A DNA stretch of 24,418 bases, from the NCBI GenBank assembly GCA_041650035.1, contig JBAZLY010000017.1, forward strand, positions 1 through 24,418. The letters are read 5' to 3'. Position 1 is the first letter of the stretch, and the number at the start of each line of letters is the position of its first letter. A program made the position numbers and the translations under genes. Origin of the DNA: JAQUQI01 sp041650035 (GTDB lineage Bacteria; Omnitrophota; Gorgyraeia; JABMRG01). A model generated the notes under the pieces. The model ran no database searches. It worked only from the letters and a program-made list of their open reading frames with translations, and was not told the DNA's origin. Positions 14,574-22,616 of the stretch are shown one piece after another.

Positions 14574-15900
14574 AATAAAATGGATTGTCTTAGGTATTTT
14601 TGCCGGTATAGTATTGTACGGTTTGTCACATGCAGGGGTGAGGCCTGCCTTTGCTGAAACTGATGTTTTGCAGGTCAGCCTTGATGATGCCGTCTCAATG
14701 GCAATTAAGACAAGCGAGGATATCAGGATACAGGAGAACGAGGTGGCCCGCAGTGATTCAAATGTCAGGGTTGCCAAAAGCGAGCTTTTGCCTTATGCCT
14801 CGGGTTCTGCTGTCTGGTCACGGAATTATGAGTATCCCAACATTCCTGCCACGGCGGCAATCAAGGAATATGATTTTAATATCGGCGCAAGCGTTGACCA
14901 GAAGCTCTTTACATTCGGCCGCATAGCCTCCTCCATATCAGCGGCAAAAAAACAGTTTGAGGCAAGCTGTTGGGACAAAGAAACAACAAATCAGGATGTC
15001 ATATATATAGCCAAGACGTCTTATTATAATGCGTGTTTGGCGAAACGCACGCTTGGCATAGTCCAGGAATCCTACAGGCATGTTCAGGAAAACAAAGCTA
15101 TACTTGAGGACAGATCATCGAGCGGCCGCGCGTCAAAATATGATAATATCAAAATGGCGGCGGACATGGCATCCAGGATACCTATGCTAAGCAACGCGCG
15201 CGCCGCGTTAAACTATGCCCTGGAGACGCTCAAGAGGGTTATCGGTGTTGACAGCCAGACCCAGATCAATATAGCGGACGGTTTTGATGCCGAATATATT
15301 CTTCTCGATAGACAGGCGCTTACCGATGAGTTATTGAGCAGACAGCCTGCCCTGAAGGCCCTTAAAACCGGAGTCGGGGCCGCGCAGGATATGATATGGC
15401 AGAAGCGGGCCGAATATTTTCCGGAGCTTTCCGCTTTTTCGACATGGAGTAATAAGGGTTCCAGCAATAAGTCGGATATCCGCAGTGAGAATCTGCATGA
15501 TTACGGCATAATAGGGTTGAAGGTCGCCATGCCGATATTTGAAGGCGGTAGGCGCCTTGAGGCTGTCCAGCAGGCCAAATTAGATAAGAGCATAGCCGAA
15601 CTAAACCTGAAAAAATTGACCAAGGACCTCTTGCTCGAATTAGATTCCGCTGTTGTGGTGTATAATGAATACGTGAACACATTACATAGTTATTACGAAT
15701 CGGTACGTCTTGCCTCGGAATCATTCAAGTTAAGCCAGGATATGTTCCATTCGGGCCAGATATCCATCACAGACCTGAATACGGCCGAGTTGCTTTTGAC
15801 CCAGGAAATGTTAAACAGGGAAACGGCCTTATTTAATATCAACGAGACCCTGGCAAAGATCAAAAAACTGACTGTCCAGGAGCCTGAAAAAGATGAATAA
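14557..15900 (+). CDS. TolC-family outer-membrane efflux protein
   Basis: A 447-aa TolC-like outer-membrane channel protein. A signal peptide ends at about residue 33 (RPAFA before ETDVLQV). The mature start VSLDDAVSMAIKTSEDIRIQENEV is the typical first helix of the OEP fold, and a second OEP repeat begins near residue 210 (TDELLSRQPALKALKTGVGAAQ). Long helices rich in Ala, Leu and Lys and GLKVAMPIFEGGRRLEAVQQA, the usual strand plus helix, fit the trimeric channel-tunnel. ATG 14557 is the only well-placed start; it lies within the end of the tetR gene. The next gene overlaps by 8 nt. Confidence 0.9.
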   Translation: MRVKSRIKWIVLGIFAGIVLYGLSHAGVRPAFAETDVLQVSLDDAVSMAIKTSEDIRIQENEVARSDSNVRVAKSELLPYASGSAVWSRNYEYPNIPATAAIKEYDFNIGASVDQKLFTFGRIASSISAAKKQFEASCWDKETTNQDVIYIAKTSYYNACLAKRTLGIVQESYRHVQENKAILEDRSSSGRASKYDNIKMAADMASRIPMLSNARAALNYALETLKRVIGVDSQTQINIADGFDAEYILLDRQALTDELLSRQPALKALKTGVGAAQDMIWQKRAEYFPELSAFSTWSNKGSSNKSDIRSENLHDYGIIGLKVAMPIFEGGRRLEAVQQAKLDKSIAELNLKKLTKDLLLELDSAVVVYNEYVNTLHSYYESVRLASESFKLSQDMFHSGQISITDLNTAELLLTQEMLNRETALFNINETLAKIKKLTVQEPEKDE

Positions 15901-16573
15901 AAAACGTATTTTTTTATATCTTGCAACTCTTGTGGTGTTTGCCGCGATGGTTATTATAAGGCAGGGTCAGGTTCGTTGTAACCGCGCTCACGAGATAGTG
16001 AGTGTCTCTGCCCAGTATCAGAAATACGGGAAGCCTGTTTTTGCCAAGCCCGCTATTTTAGAGGATGTTTTTGTGTTTACCAAATTGACTCTGCGTTCTA
16101 CAGGCGATAAAACCTTGGAAGGTTATGTGCCAAAGGATATCCGGGACAGGCTCGCGGCAGGCCAGCGCATTTATGAGGAGTTGCCGGATAAACAGGATAT
16201 AGGGTATATAAGCAAGATAAGTGAAGAGATAGTTCTTGATACGGGGATGTATCATGTTGAGGCGGTTTTGAGCACGCCGCCAGGCGCGGATAGGTGGCGG
16301 GCCGTCTGTGTTAATACGGCAGTGTTTGCCGGAGTGCTTCGCGTTTCCGACGATGTTATAGACAGGGAAAGCGGGAGCGCTTATATATGGAAAATCAGCG
16401 CCGCCCGCGCGCTTAGACAGGCAATAGAAATAGACCAGCATAATGGTTATGGCGCTGTTATCAAAAGCGGTCTTGAGCAAGGAGATGTGTATGTCTATAA
16501 CGGGTTTACACAGTTACAAGAAAATGACCCGGTCAGCATTGTTAATAAAATAGACGGTTTGGGGGCAAGATAA
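15893..16573 (+). CDS. Short RND periplasmic adaptor-like protein
   Basis: A 226-aa protein with an N-terminal membrane anchor (about 5-22). Its position between TolC and RND genes and its C-terminal pattern point to a membrane-fusion adaptor. GYISKISEEIVLDTGMYHVE (about 104-123) looks like the adaptor beta-barrel. SGSAYIWKIS and then VIKSGLEQGDVYVYNGFTQL resemble the membrane-proximal end of RND adaptors. Only one half-motif (EGYVPKDIRDRLAAGQRIYE) recalls the lipoyl domain, and no alpha-helical hairpin is visible. Ordinary adaptors have 350-400 aa. There is no internal frameshift evidence: the frame is intact, overlaps tolC by 8 nt, and its stop shares one base with the RND start. It may be a truly minimal adaptor. 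Confidence 0.72.
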   Translation: MNKKRIFLYLATLVVFAAMVIIRQGQVRCNRAHEIVSVSAQYQKYGKPVFAKPAILEDVFVFTKLTLRSTGDKTLEGYVPKDIRDRLAAGQRIYEELPDKQDIGYISKISEEIVLDTGMYHVEAVLSTPPGADRWRAVCVNTAVFAGVLRVSDDVIDRESGSAYIWKISAARALRQAIEIDQHNGYGAVIKSGLEQGDVYVYNGFTQLQENDPVSIVNKIDGLGAR

Positions 16574-19500
16574 TGATCGAATTTTTTGTAAAGCGTCCGG
16601 TGACAACGATAATGTTTATCTGCGTGTTTGTTGTGCTGGGGCTTGTCAGTTACGGTAGTTTACTGGTTGAAAGCACGCCAAAGATAGATTTTCCTATTGT
16701 GACCGTATCTGTTGTTTTCCCCGGCGCGACGCCACTTGATGTGGAAACACTTGTGGTCAATAAGGTTGAGGACGCTGTCTCGGAGATATCCGAGATCAAA
16801 AAGATCAGGAGCCAGTCATACGAAGGCTTTGGCTATGTGTATGTGGAATTTCTCCTGTCGGCTGACGTAAATGTAAAATCTATAGAAGTGAAAGACAAGG
16901 TGGAGGCTATACTAAATGACCTGCCTGAAGCTATAGAAAAACCCATAATAGAAAAATATGATCCCCTGATGACGCCCGTTATGGACCTTGTCCTTTCAAG
17001 CAGCACGCTTGACGGCAGGACCCTTTATGAATACGCCGATAAGGTGTTAAGGGATAAACTTTCTTCAGTAAAAGACGTTGCCAAGGTGGATGTGTATGGA
17101 GGCAAGGAACGCCAGATCAATATAAGGTTGGACCCGATGCTGATGAAAGAGCGTTTTATCACTATCCAGGAGGTTATAACCGCATTGCGCGTGAAAAACA
17201 TGGATATCCCTGCGGGCAACCTTGAAAAAGGAGACCGCGCTTTGAGTGTGCGTTTTGTGGGGGAGTTTCAGGATACGGATGAGATAGCGAACATGGCGTT
17301 GACATCCGCGGACGGGGACACTTTTTCTTTAAAGGACATAGCTGTTGTCGAGGACGGCTTTATGAGGATAGAATCCATAGCGCGTTATAATGGCAAGGAT
17401 GTGGTAGGCCTTTCTTTAAAAAAGGTTTCCGACGGTAACGCGATAGTGGTGGCAACGCAGGTCAGAAAGAGGCTTGATGAATTCCGCGGTACCCTGCCCG
17501 ATGGCATGGATCTTGACATAGCGACTGATACCACAAAGTTCGTTATTAACGAAACAAAAGACACCCAGTTAAATATCCTTATCGGTATATTATTGACGGT
17601 CATTATCCTTTACCTCTTCACCGGCAGGCTTAATCTCACCTTTATAGCGGTTGTTGTTATACCGTCTTCTCTTATATCGACCTTTGCTTTGATGAACGCC
17701 TCAAAATTTACTATTAATATGGCAACACTGCTTGCCATCGCGACAAGCATGGGTACGCTTATAGCTAATGCCATTGTCATTATAGAGAACGTGCTTGAGC
17801 ACCTTGAACATAAAGAATCGGCCATTCACGCTGCCATAGACGGGACAAAAGAGGTCACGGGGGCAATCCTGGCATCGGCAGGCACGAACCTGGTTGTGTT
17901 TACCCCTATTGCTATGATGGGTGGCATACCCGGCCAGTTTATGAAACCGTTTGGGTTGACCGTGGTGTACGCGACACTGTTTTCGTTGATTGCCTCTTTT
18001 TCCCTTACCCCCATGTTATGCGCCGTTTGGCTGAAAAAGAACCCCAGTGCCGGTAAGAGCGGAAAAGGTATCTTGAGCCGGCTGTCGCGGATACCTGTCC
18101 GGCTGACAACCCGTGCCATGGAATTTTTAAAAAAGGAATACAAGTACATCTTTGAGACAATGTTCCGGTATCCTAAATCCACAATCCTTGTCACTGTCCT
18201 GGCATTTTTTTCGCTGGTATTTGTTATGCCCTACCTTGAGAATGAATTTATGACGACATCCGACCAGGACAAGATCAGCATCCAGATAAACCTCCCGCAG
18301 GGCTCTACCATAGAAAGGACACTGGCGGTAGTTAAACAGATAGAGACGCATCTTGACACCCTGCCGGAAAAAATGTCATATATGGTCAATATAGGCGATA
18401 ACGGCGCCGAGAACGCGAATATTACCTTAGACCTTGTGCCTTCTAAAGAGAGAAGAAGAAGCGATCTCGAGGTTATAAGCTCGCTCATACCTTTTTTATC
18501 ATCAATACCTGACACGGAGGCGCATCTTGTCCGTTCCGGCCTTGCCGGCGGACTGCAGGAAGGAGACGTCTCTATAGATGTTTATGGCATTGATTATGAT
18601 AAGATGATAGAGCTTTCCTGTCAGCTTAAGTCTATCATGGAGGCAACGGGATATTTTCGTTCCGTGGGTTCATCCTACAAGGTGCCAAAGGCAGAGGCGC
18701 GGTTTATACCGGACCAGGACAAACTTATAGAATACGGCCTTAACGCCGGTTATGTTGGTGCCAGCATACGCGCATCCATTTATGGTGATGATTCCAATGT
18801 CTATAAAGAAGGCGGCGAGGAGTATGATATCAATGTTGAGCTTGATGATAGATACGCCCAGACCTTTGATGATATACAAGAGATATCGGTGATCTCTCCC
18901 AAGGGGCTTATACCTATAACTGAATTAGGCCTCCTTACCAAGGCCAAGGCCATGCCGACAATCTGGCATCGTGATAAGAGCCGTGTTATAAGGTTGGAGG
19001 GTTATTTGTCGAAAGGCTCTCTTGGGTTATTGAAGAACATCTTAAACAGGGATTTTGGAAAAATAGGTTTTCCCAAAGGCTATGGTTATAGTTATGTAGG
19101 TGATTCGGAATACCAGGAGGAGTCAGGCGGTGAGATGTCCAAGGCGTTCACCATAGCCGTTATATTAACCTTTATGCTTTTGTGTGCCATAATGAATTCC
19201 TTTAAATATCCTATACCCATATTGTTGATGGTACCGGCATCTTTTATAGGCGTATTCTATGCGATGTTTTTTCTTGGCGCATCGGTCAATATGGCATCTA
19301 TGCTGACTATGGTAATGCTTGTAGGCCTTGTCGTAAATAATGCTATTTTATTACTTGACTATGCCCTGGTTAAGATAAGACAGGGTATGCCTGTTAAAGA
19401 GGCCTTATGGCAGGGGGCGTCGGTAAAATTCAGGGCGATATTAATGACATCGATAGCTATCATTCTCGGTATATTGCCGCAGTTGTGGGTTATATCAGCG

Positions 19501-19641
19501 GCTAAGAGGTCAATGAGCGTTGTTATGATGGGTGGTATGGCGGCCTCTATTTTGTTTACCTTTATATCCGTGCCCGTTATCTTCTGGTATATTGAGCGTT
19601 TTAATATCCCGAAGATCTTTAACAGGGCCGCGGCTAAGTAA
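16573..19641 (+). CDS. RND-family efflux permease with altered relay residues
   Basis: A 1022-aa inner-membrane RND transporter of the AcrB/MexB superfamily, with the usual N-terminal FFVKRPV, two periplasmic loops and twelve spans. In helix 4, where AcrB has GLLVDDAIVVVEN, this protein has GTLIANAIVIIEN: Ala398 and Asn399 replace Asp407 and Asp408. In helix 10, Asn922 (VVNNAILLLDY) stands at Lys940; Asn there is common in the wider family. The Thr of ILMTS (Thr959) is kept. The chain is slightly shorter than AcrB (1049 aa). Its substrate is unknown. Energy coupling by the standard proton relay seems unlikely. It starts on the last base of the adaptor stop codon and is followed after 57 nt by a lipoprotein gene. 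Confidence 0.92.
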   Translation: MIEFFVKRPVTTIMFICVFVVLGLVSYGSLLVESTPKIDFPIVTVSVVFPGATPLDVETLVVNKVEDAVSEISEIKKIRSQSYEGFGYVYVEFLLSADVNVKSIEVKDKVEAILNDLPEAIEKPIIEKYDPLMTPVMDLVLSSSTLDGRTLYEYADKVLRDKLSSVKDVAKVDVYGGKERQINIRLDPMLMKERFITIQEVITALRVKNMDIPAGNLEKGDRALSVRFVGEFQDTDEIANMALTSADGDTFSLKDIAVVEDGFMRIESIARYNGKDVVGLSLKKVSDGNAIVVATQVRKRLDEFRGTLPDGMDLDIATDTTKFVINETKDTQLNILIGILLTVIILYLFTGRLNLTFIAVVVIPSSLISTFALMNASKFTINMATLLAIATSMGTLIANAIVIIENVLEHLEHKESAIHAAIDGTKEVTGAILASAGTNLVVFTPIAMMGGIPGQFMKPFGLTVVYATLFSLIASFSLTPMLCAVWLKKNPSAGKSGKGILSRLSRIPVRLTTRAMEFLKKEYKYIFETMFRYPKSTILVTVLAFFSLVFVMPYLENEFMTTSDQDKISIQINLPQGSTIERTLAVVKQIETHLDTLPEKMSYMVNIGDNGAENANITLDLVPSKERRRSDLEVISSLIPFLSSIPDTEAHLVRSGLAGGLQEGDVSIDVYGIDYDKMIELSCQLKSIMEATGYFRSVGSSYKVPKAEARFIPDQDKLIEYGLNAGYVGASIRASIYGDDSNVYKEGGEEYDINVELDDRYAQTFDDIQEISVISPKGLIPITELGLLTKAKAMPTIWHRDKSRVIRLEGYLSKGSLGLLKNILNRDFGKIGFPKGYGYSYVGDSEYQEESGGEMSKAFTIAVILTFMLLCAIMNSFKYPIPILLMVPASFIGVFYAMFFLGASVNMASMLTMVMLVGLVVNNAILLLDYALVKIRQGMPVKEALWQGASVKFRAILMTSIAIILGILPQLWVISAAKRSMSVVMMGGMAASILFTFISVPVIFWYIERFNIPKIFNRAAAK

Positions 19642-19698
19642 CCGGCCAAACGCGCGCGCAAATACCCGCGTTTCCTAAGGCCGCCTTAAAAAGCCGTG

Positions 19699-20892
19699 AT
19701 GAAAAAAATATTATTAATTTTGATCCCGGTTATATTAGCAGCCTCCGGCTGTGTTTCAATCCGCCACGCCGTACCCGCAGGCTTGTCAAATCAAGTCTAT
19801 ATACCCGGATTCCAGGATATCAGGGCTTTTAGCGGCAGGTCCAGCGGGTGTTTCAAGGAAGATCTTATCGATTTGCTGGAACAGGATCAGGATAAGGGTT
19901 GTTTCCCGGGCGCCGGCAGGCCTAATGTATATTCCATGCTCGCTCTTTCCGGCGGATCGGCAAACGGCGCTTATGGCGCGGGGCTTTTAAAAGGCTGGTC
20001 AGCAAGCGGGCTTAGGCCTGATTTCAAGATTGTTACAGGTATTAGCACAGGCGCCATAATGGCGCCGTTTGCTTTCTTGGGCAGTGAATATGACGATAGA
20101 TTAGAGCAGTTATACACAAGGTATTCTGCCAAGGATATCATCGGAAGAAAGGGGCTGTTCCAGGGGCTTTTTGGCGATTCGTTCGCTAGCAGTTTTCCCC
20201 TGGAAAGGCTTATCGCCGGTTATTTTAACCATGAGATTTTAAAGCAGATATCGGATGAGCATAATAAAGGCAGAAGGTTGTATGTGGGCACGACTAACTT
20301 AGATGCGCAGAGGCTTGTGATATGGGATATGGGCAGGATTGCCCGCGGCGGAGACGAAAAGGCGCTAAGGCTTTTTCGTAAGATAATATTGGCATCGGCA
20401 TCTATGCCGGTGCTTTTCCCGCCGGTTTATATCGGCGTAGAGGCCGGTAATAGTGTATTTGACGAGATGCACGTTGACGGCGGTGTGACAAAACAGGTAT
20501 TTTTTCTGTATGATGTTATACAGGGATTAGAAAACGCCGTGAAGGAAAAAGGTATACGGCGTTCCGCGATAAAATATGAGATTTATATTATACGAAACGG
20601 TTATGCTGATGCCGTTTGGCAGGAGGTGCCCGGCCGGCTGGTCTCGATAGCGGAAAGGACTGTAGATACAATGACGCAGGCCCACGCGGCAGGCGATATA
20701 TGCCAGCTGTATTTCTTTACAAGTAAGTATGGTGGCGATTTTAATCTCGCCTATATCCCGGAGGATTATAAGCCGAAGGCCAAAGGCTTGTTTGAGCCCT
20801 CTGAAATGCAAAACCTTTTCGATACCGCTTATAAAAAGGCCTTAAAGGGTTATCCCTGGAAGAAGGCGCCGCCCGGTTTCGAGCGCATATAA
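19699..20892 (+). CDS. Patatin-like phospholipase lipoprotein
   Basis: A 397-aa predicted lipoprotein with a patatin-type lipase domain. The signal sequence ends in a lipobox (AASGC, lipidated Cys18). The patatin oxyanion region is LALSGGSANGAYGAG, the nucleophile is Ser116 in GISTG, and the second dyad residue is Asp260 in HVDGG. LASASMPVLFPP is also typical. The protein would be an acyl hydrolase, perhaps on phospholipids, anchored at the periplasmic face of a membrane. The frame is open from GTG 19696, but ATG 19699 is the likely start. It lies 57 nt after the RND gene with no promoter seen, so it is probably the last gene of the cassette. Confidence 0.9.
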   Translation: MKKILLILIPVILAASGCVSIRHAVPAGLSNQVYIPGFQDIRAFSGRSSGCFKEDLIDLLEQDQDKGCFPGAGRPNVYSMLALSGGSANGAYGAGLLKGWSASGLRPDFKIVTGISTGAIMAPFAFLGSEYDDRLEQLYTRYSAKDIIGRKGLFQGLFGDSFASSFPLERLIAGYFNHEILKQISDEHNKGRRLYVGTTNLDAQRLVIWDMGRIARGGDEKALRLFRKIILASASMPVLFPPVYIGVEAGNSVFDEMHVDGGVTKQVFFLYDVIQGLENAVKEKGIRRSAIKYEIYIIRNGYADAVWQEVPGRLVSIAERTVDTMTQAHAAGDICQLYFFTSKYGGDFNLAYIPEDYKPKAKGLFEPSEMQNLFDTAYKKALKGYPWKKAPPGFERI

Positions 20893-20928
20893 CGCGTGTT
20901 ACGCAGGGTTGCCGGTTCTTATATTTGC

Positions 20929-20957
20929 TTGCATTAAGCGCGGGTTTATGATATGGT
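20929..20957 (+). promoter_or_regulatory. Promoter of tRNA-Phe
   Basis: TTGCAT (20929-20934), a 17-nt spacer and TATGGT (20952-20957), with a TG at 20949-20950 that would make an extended -10. The boxes match consensus only moderately. Confidence 0.5.
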
Positions 20958-20978
20958 ATTAAATCATATTTTTAAAGT

Positions 20979-21054
20979 GCCGAGGTAGCTCAGATGGTAG
21001 AGCGCGGCCCTGAAAAGGCCGGCGTCACCAGTTCGATTCTGGTCCTCGGCACCA
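20979..21054 (+). tRNA. tRNA-Phe (anticodon GAA)
   Basis: A cloverleaf of 76 nt: acceptor GCCGAGG/CCTCGGC, D stem GCTC/GAGC, anticodon stem CGGCC/GGCCG around CTGAAAA (anticodon GAA), and T arm ACCAG-TTCGATT-CTGGT. CCA is encoded and a run of T follows at once. Confidence 0.96.
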
Positions 21055-21130
21055 TTTTTTTAAAACGCGGCTTTTTCTCGCTAAGACCGTGACCTTGGGT
21101 TTCCTTCCGAGTCAAAACTTATTATTTTGT

Positions 21131-21159
21131 TTGATTTTTTTGCGTTCGTATTATATATT
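21131..21159 (+). promoter_or_regulatory. Promoter of tRNA-Thr
   Basis: TTGATT (21131-21136), a 17-nt spacer and TATATT (21154-21159), in an AT-rich stretch. The start would fall about 15 nt before the tRNA. It may also serve the MFS and rnf genes downstream. Confidence 0.65.
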
Positions 21160-21180
21160 AAATGTGCGAAAACGTGAAAT

Positions 21181-21256
21181 GCCCATGTAGCTCAGCTGGC
21201 AGAGCAGAGCTTTCGTAAAGCTCAGGCCGTGGGTTCGATTCCCTCCATGGGCTCCA
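21181..21256 (+). tRNA. tRNA-Thr (anticodon CGU)
   Basis: A cloverleaf of 76 nt: acceptor GCCCATG/CATGGGC, D stem GCTC/GAGC, anticodon stem GAGCT/AGCTC around TTCGTAA (anticodon CGT), a standard T arm with TTCGATT, discriminator T, and encoded CCA. Confidence 0.95.
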
Positions 21257-21350
21257 CCATCTTTTAAGTTGTTCCTAAGGCGGCCCGGCGCGGCGGGGTA
21301 TATCTAACCGCGCGTATTCTATGCCGGACTGTGATCAAAAGCAGGTTTAT

Positions 21351-22616
21351 ATGGCAAGATCAAGGGATATATTGAGAGAGCCGGATTTTTTGTTTTTATG
21401 GCTTGGGCAGATCATATCTCAATTTGGTGACAAACTGATAATGATGGCCCTTGTAGGGCTTGTATCTAATAAGACCCCGGGTTCAGCCTATGAAATGGCC
21501 AAGCTGTTCTCGTTTGTGGTTATCCCTGTTTTTCTCATCGGCCCAATCGCCGGGGTTTATTCAGACAGGTGGTCCAGAAAATGGACAATGATAATCTCCG
21601 ATTGCGTAAGAGGCCTGCTCGTGATGGCAATAGCCGCCTATTGGATATTGGTCCCATCCCTGAAGCCGCTTTTCCCGGTGTATATCCTTGTTTTTTTGAT
21701 ATTCACAGTCACCCGTTTTTTTATTCCTGCTAAAATGGCCATTGTTCCCGAGCTGCTCACAGAGGATAAGATACTTAAGGGTAATTCATTATTACATATA
21801 ACAGGCATGATAGCCTCTGCCATAGGTTTTGGGATGGGCGGTATCATGATATCATCGCCTTTGATAGGGGTAAAAGGAGGCCTTCTTATAGATGCCGCGA
21901 CGTTTTTTCTATCAGCCGCGCTTCTCACCTTTGTTTCGGGTTCCGGCAGGTTATTTATCGGCAAAAAGGTCTCCTTGCGGTTAGGTAAAAATGCGGGTAA
22001 GCCGTTAAGGCAATCAGTCTTTGGTGACATAAAGTATGGCATAAAACATATAATAGACCAGCCAAGGATGCATCTTGTCGCCGGCCTGCTTTTTATATTA
22101 GCCAGCGGCGTGGGAGCCAGTCAGGTTGTTCTCATCGTATTTATACAGGATTCACTCGCCAGCGTTACAAGGGATTTGGGCTTATTGATAATGTTCTTTG
22201 GAATAGGGTTATTTGCCGGCGCCATTGTTTACGGAAAACTTGGAGATAAACTACCCAGGATAAAAGTCGTATTATTAAGCCTTTTATTGGGGGGAGTATT
22301 TTTATTGCAATTTCTTGTTCTTCTCCGCATGTTCTCTAATTTTACGCTTGCCGCTGTAATAACTTTCTTCTTTGGGGCCGCCATATCACCTATTATAATA
22401 TCATCAAATACCATGGTGCACGAATTGATACCTGAAGACGCCCATGGCAGGGTATTCTCGTCGCTCGAGGCCGTTGTGCATCTTGCCTACTTGATATTTA
22501 TGTTTGTATCTGCTATACTGGCCGAAGCAATAGGTACCTTTAATATCTTGCTGATAGTAGGCGTGGTATTTGTTTTAGTCGGGTTGACAGGGACCAGGAG
22601 ATTAAAAATTGTTTAG
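21351..22616 (+). CDS. MFS transporter (MFS_3/EntS-like)
   Basis: A twelve-span major facilitator protein, 421 aa from ATG 21351. The segment DFLFLWLGQIISQFGDKLIMMAL and the loop 2-3 motif GPIAGVYSDRWSRKW are typical of the MFS_3 subgroup that includes enterobactin-exporter EntS and macrolide exporters. The C-terminal half repeats the pattern at YGKLGDKLPR. An in-frame ATG at 21321 would add ten hydrophilic residues but has no ribosome site; 21351 has GCAGG about 7 nt upstream. The substrate cannot be told from sequence. The 3' end overlaps rnfC by 8 nt, so it shares a transcript with the Rnf genes. Confidence 0.88.
   Translation: MARSRDILREPDFLFLWLGQIISQFGDKLIMMALVGLVSNKTPGSAYEMAKLFSFVVIPVFLIGPIAGVYSDRWSRKWTMIISDCVRGLLVMAIAAYWILVPSLKPLFPVYILVFLIFTVTRFFIPAKMAIVPELLTEDKILKGNSLLHITGMIASAIGFGMGGIMISSPLIGVKGGLLIDAATFFLSAALLTFVSGSGRLFIGKKVSLRLGKNAGKPLRQSVFGDIKYGIKHIIDQPRMHLVAGLLFILASGVGASQVVLIVFIQDSLASVTRDLGLLIMFFGIGLFAGAIVYGKLGDKLPRIKVVLLSLLLGGVFLLQFLVLLRMFSNFTLAAVITFFFGAAISPIIISSNTMVHELIPEDAHGRVFSSLEAVVHLAYLIFMFVSAILAEAIGTFNILLIVGVVFVLVGLTGTRRLKIV
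22596..22601 (+). promoter_or_regulatory. Ribosome binding site fixing the TTG start of rnfC
   Basis: AGGAGA 7 nt before TTG 22609, inside the 3' end of the MFS gene. It supports TTG as the rnfC start, which restores the family N-terminus FRKTFPGGIHP. Confidence 0.7.

Noticed and set aside
15893..16573. Short adaptor gene as a pseudogene or frameshifted fragment
   Set aside because: The frame is intact, has an anchor and a normal C-terminus, and overlaps both neighbours precisely, so a working small protein is more likely.
19648..19673. Inverted repeat AAACGCG/CGCGTTT between the RND and patatin genes
   Set aside because: A 7-bp repeat in a CG-alternating stretch with no T run. It could slow transcription but is not enough to call a terminator.
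19672..21281. Shared 10-mer TTCCTAAGGC upstream of the patatin and MFS genes (19672-19681 and 21272-21281)
   Set aside because: Only two copies at different distances from their genes and no wider similarity; a chance match is plausible.
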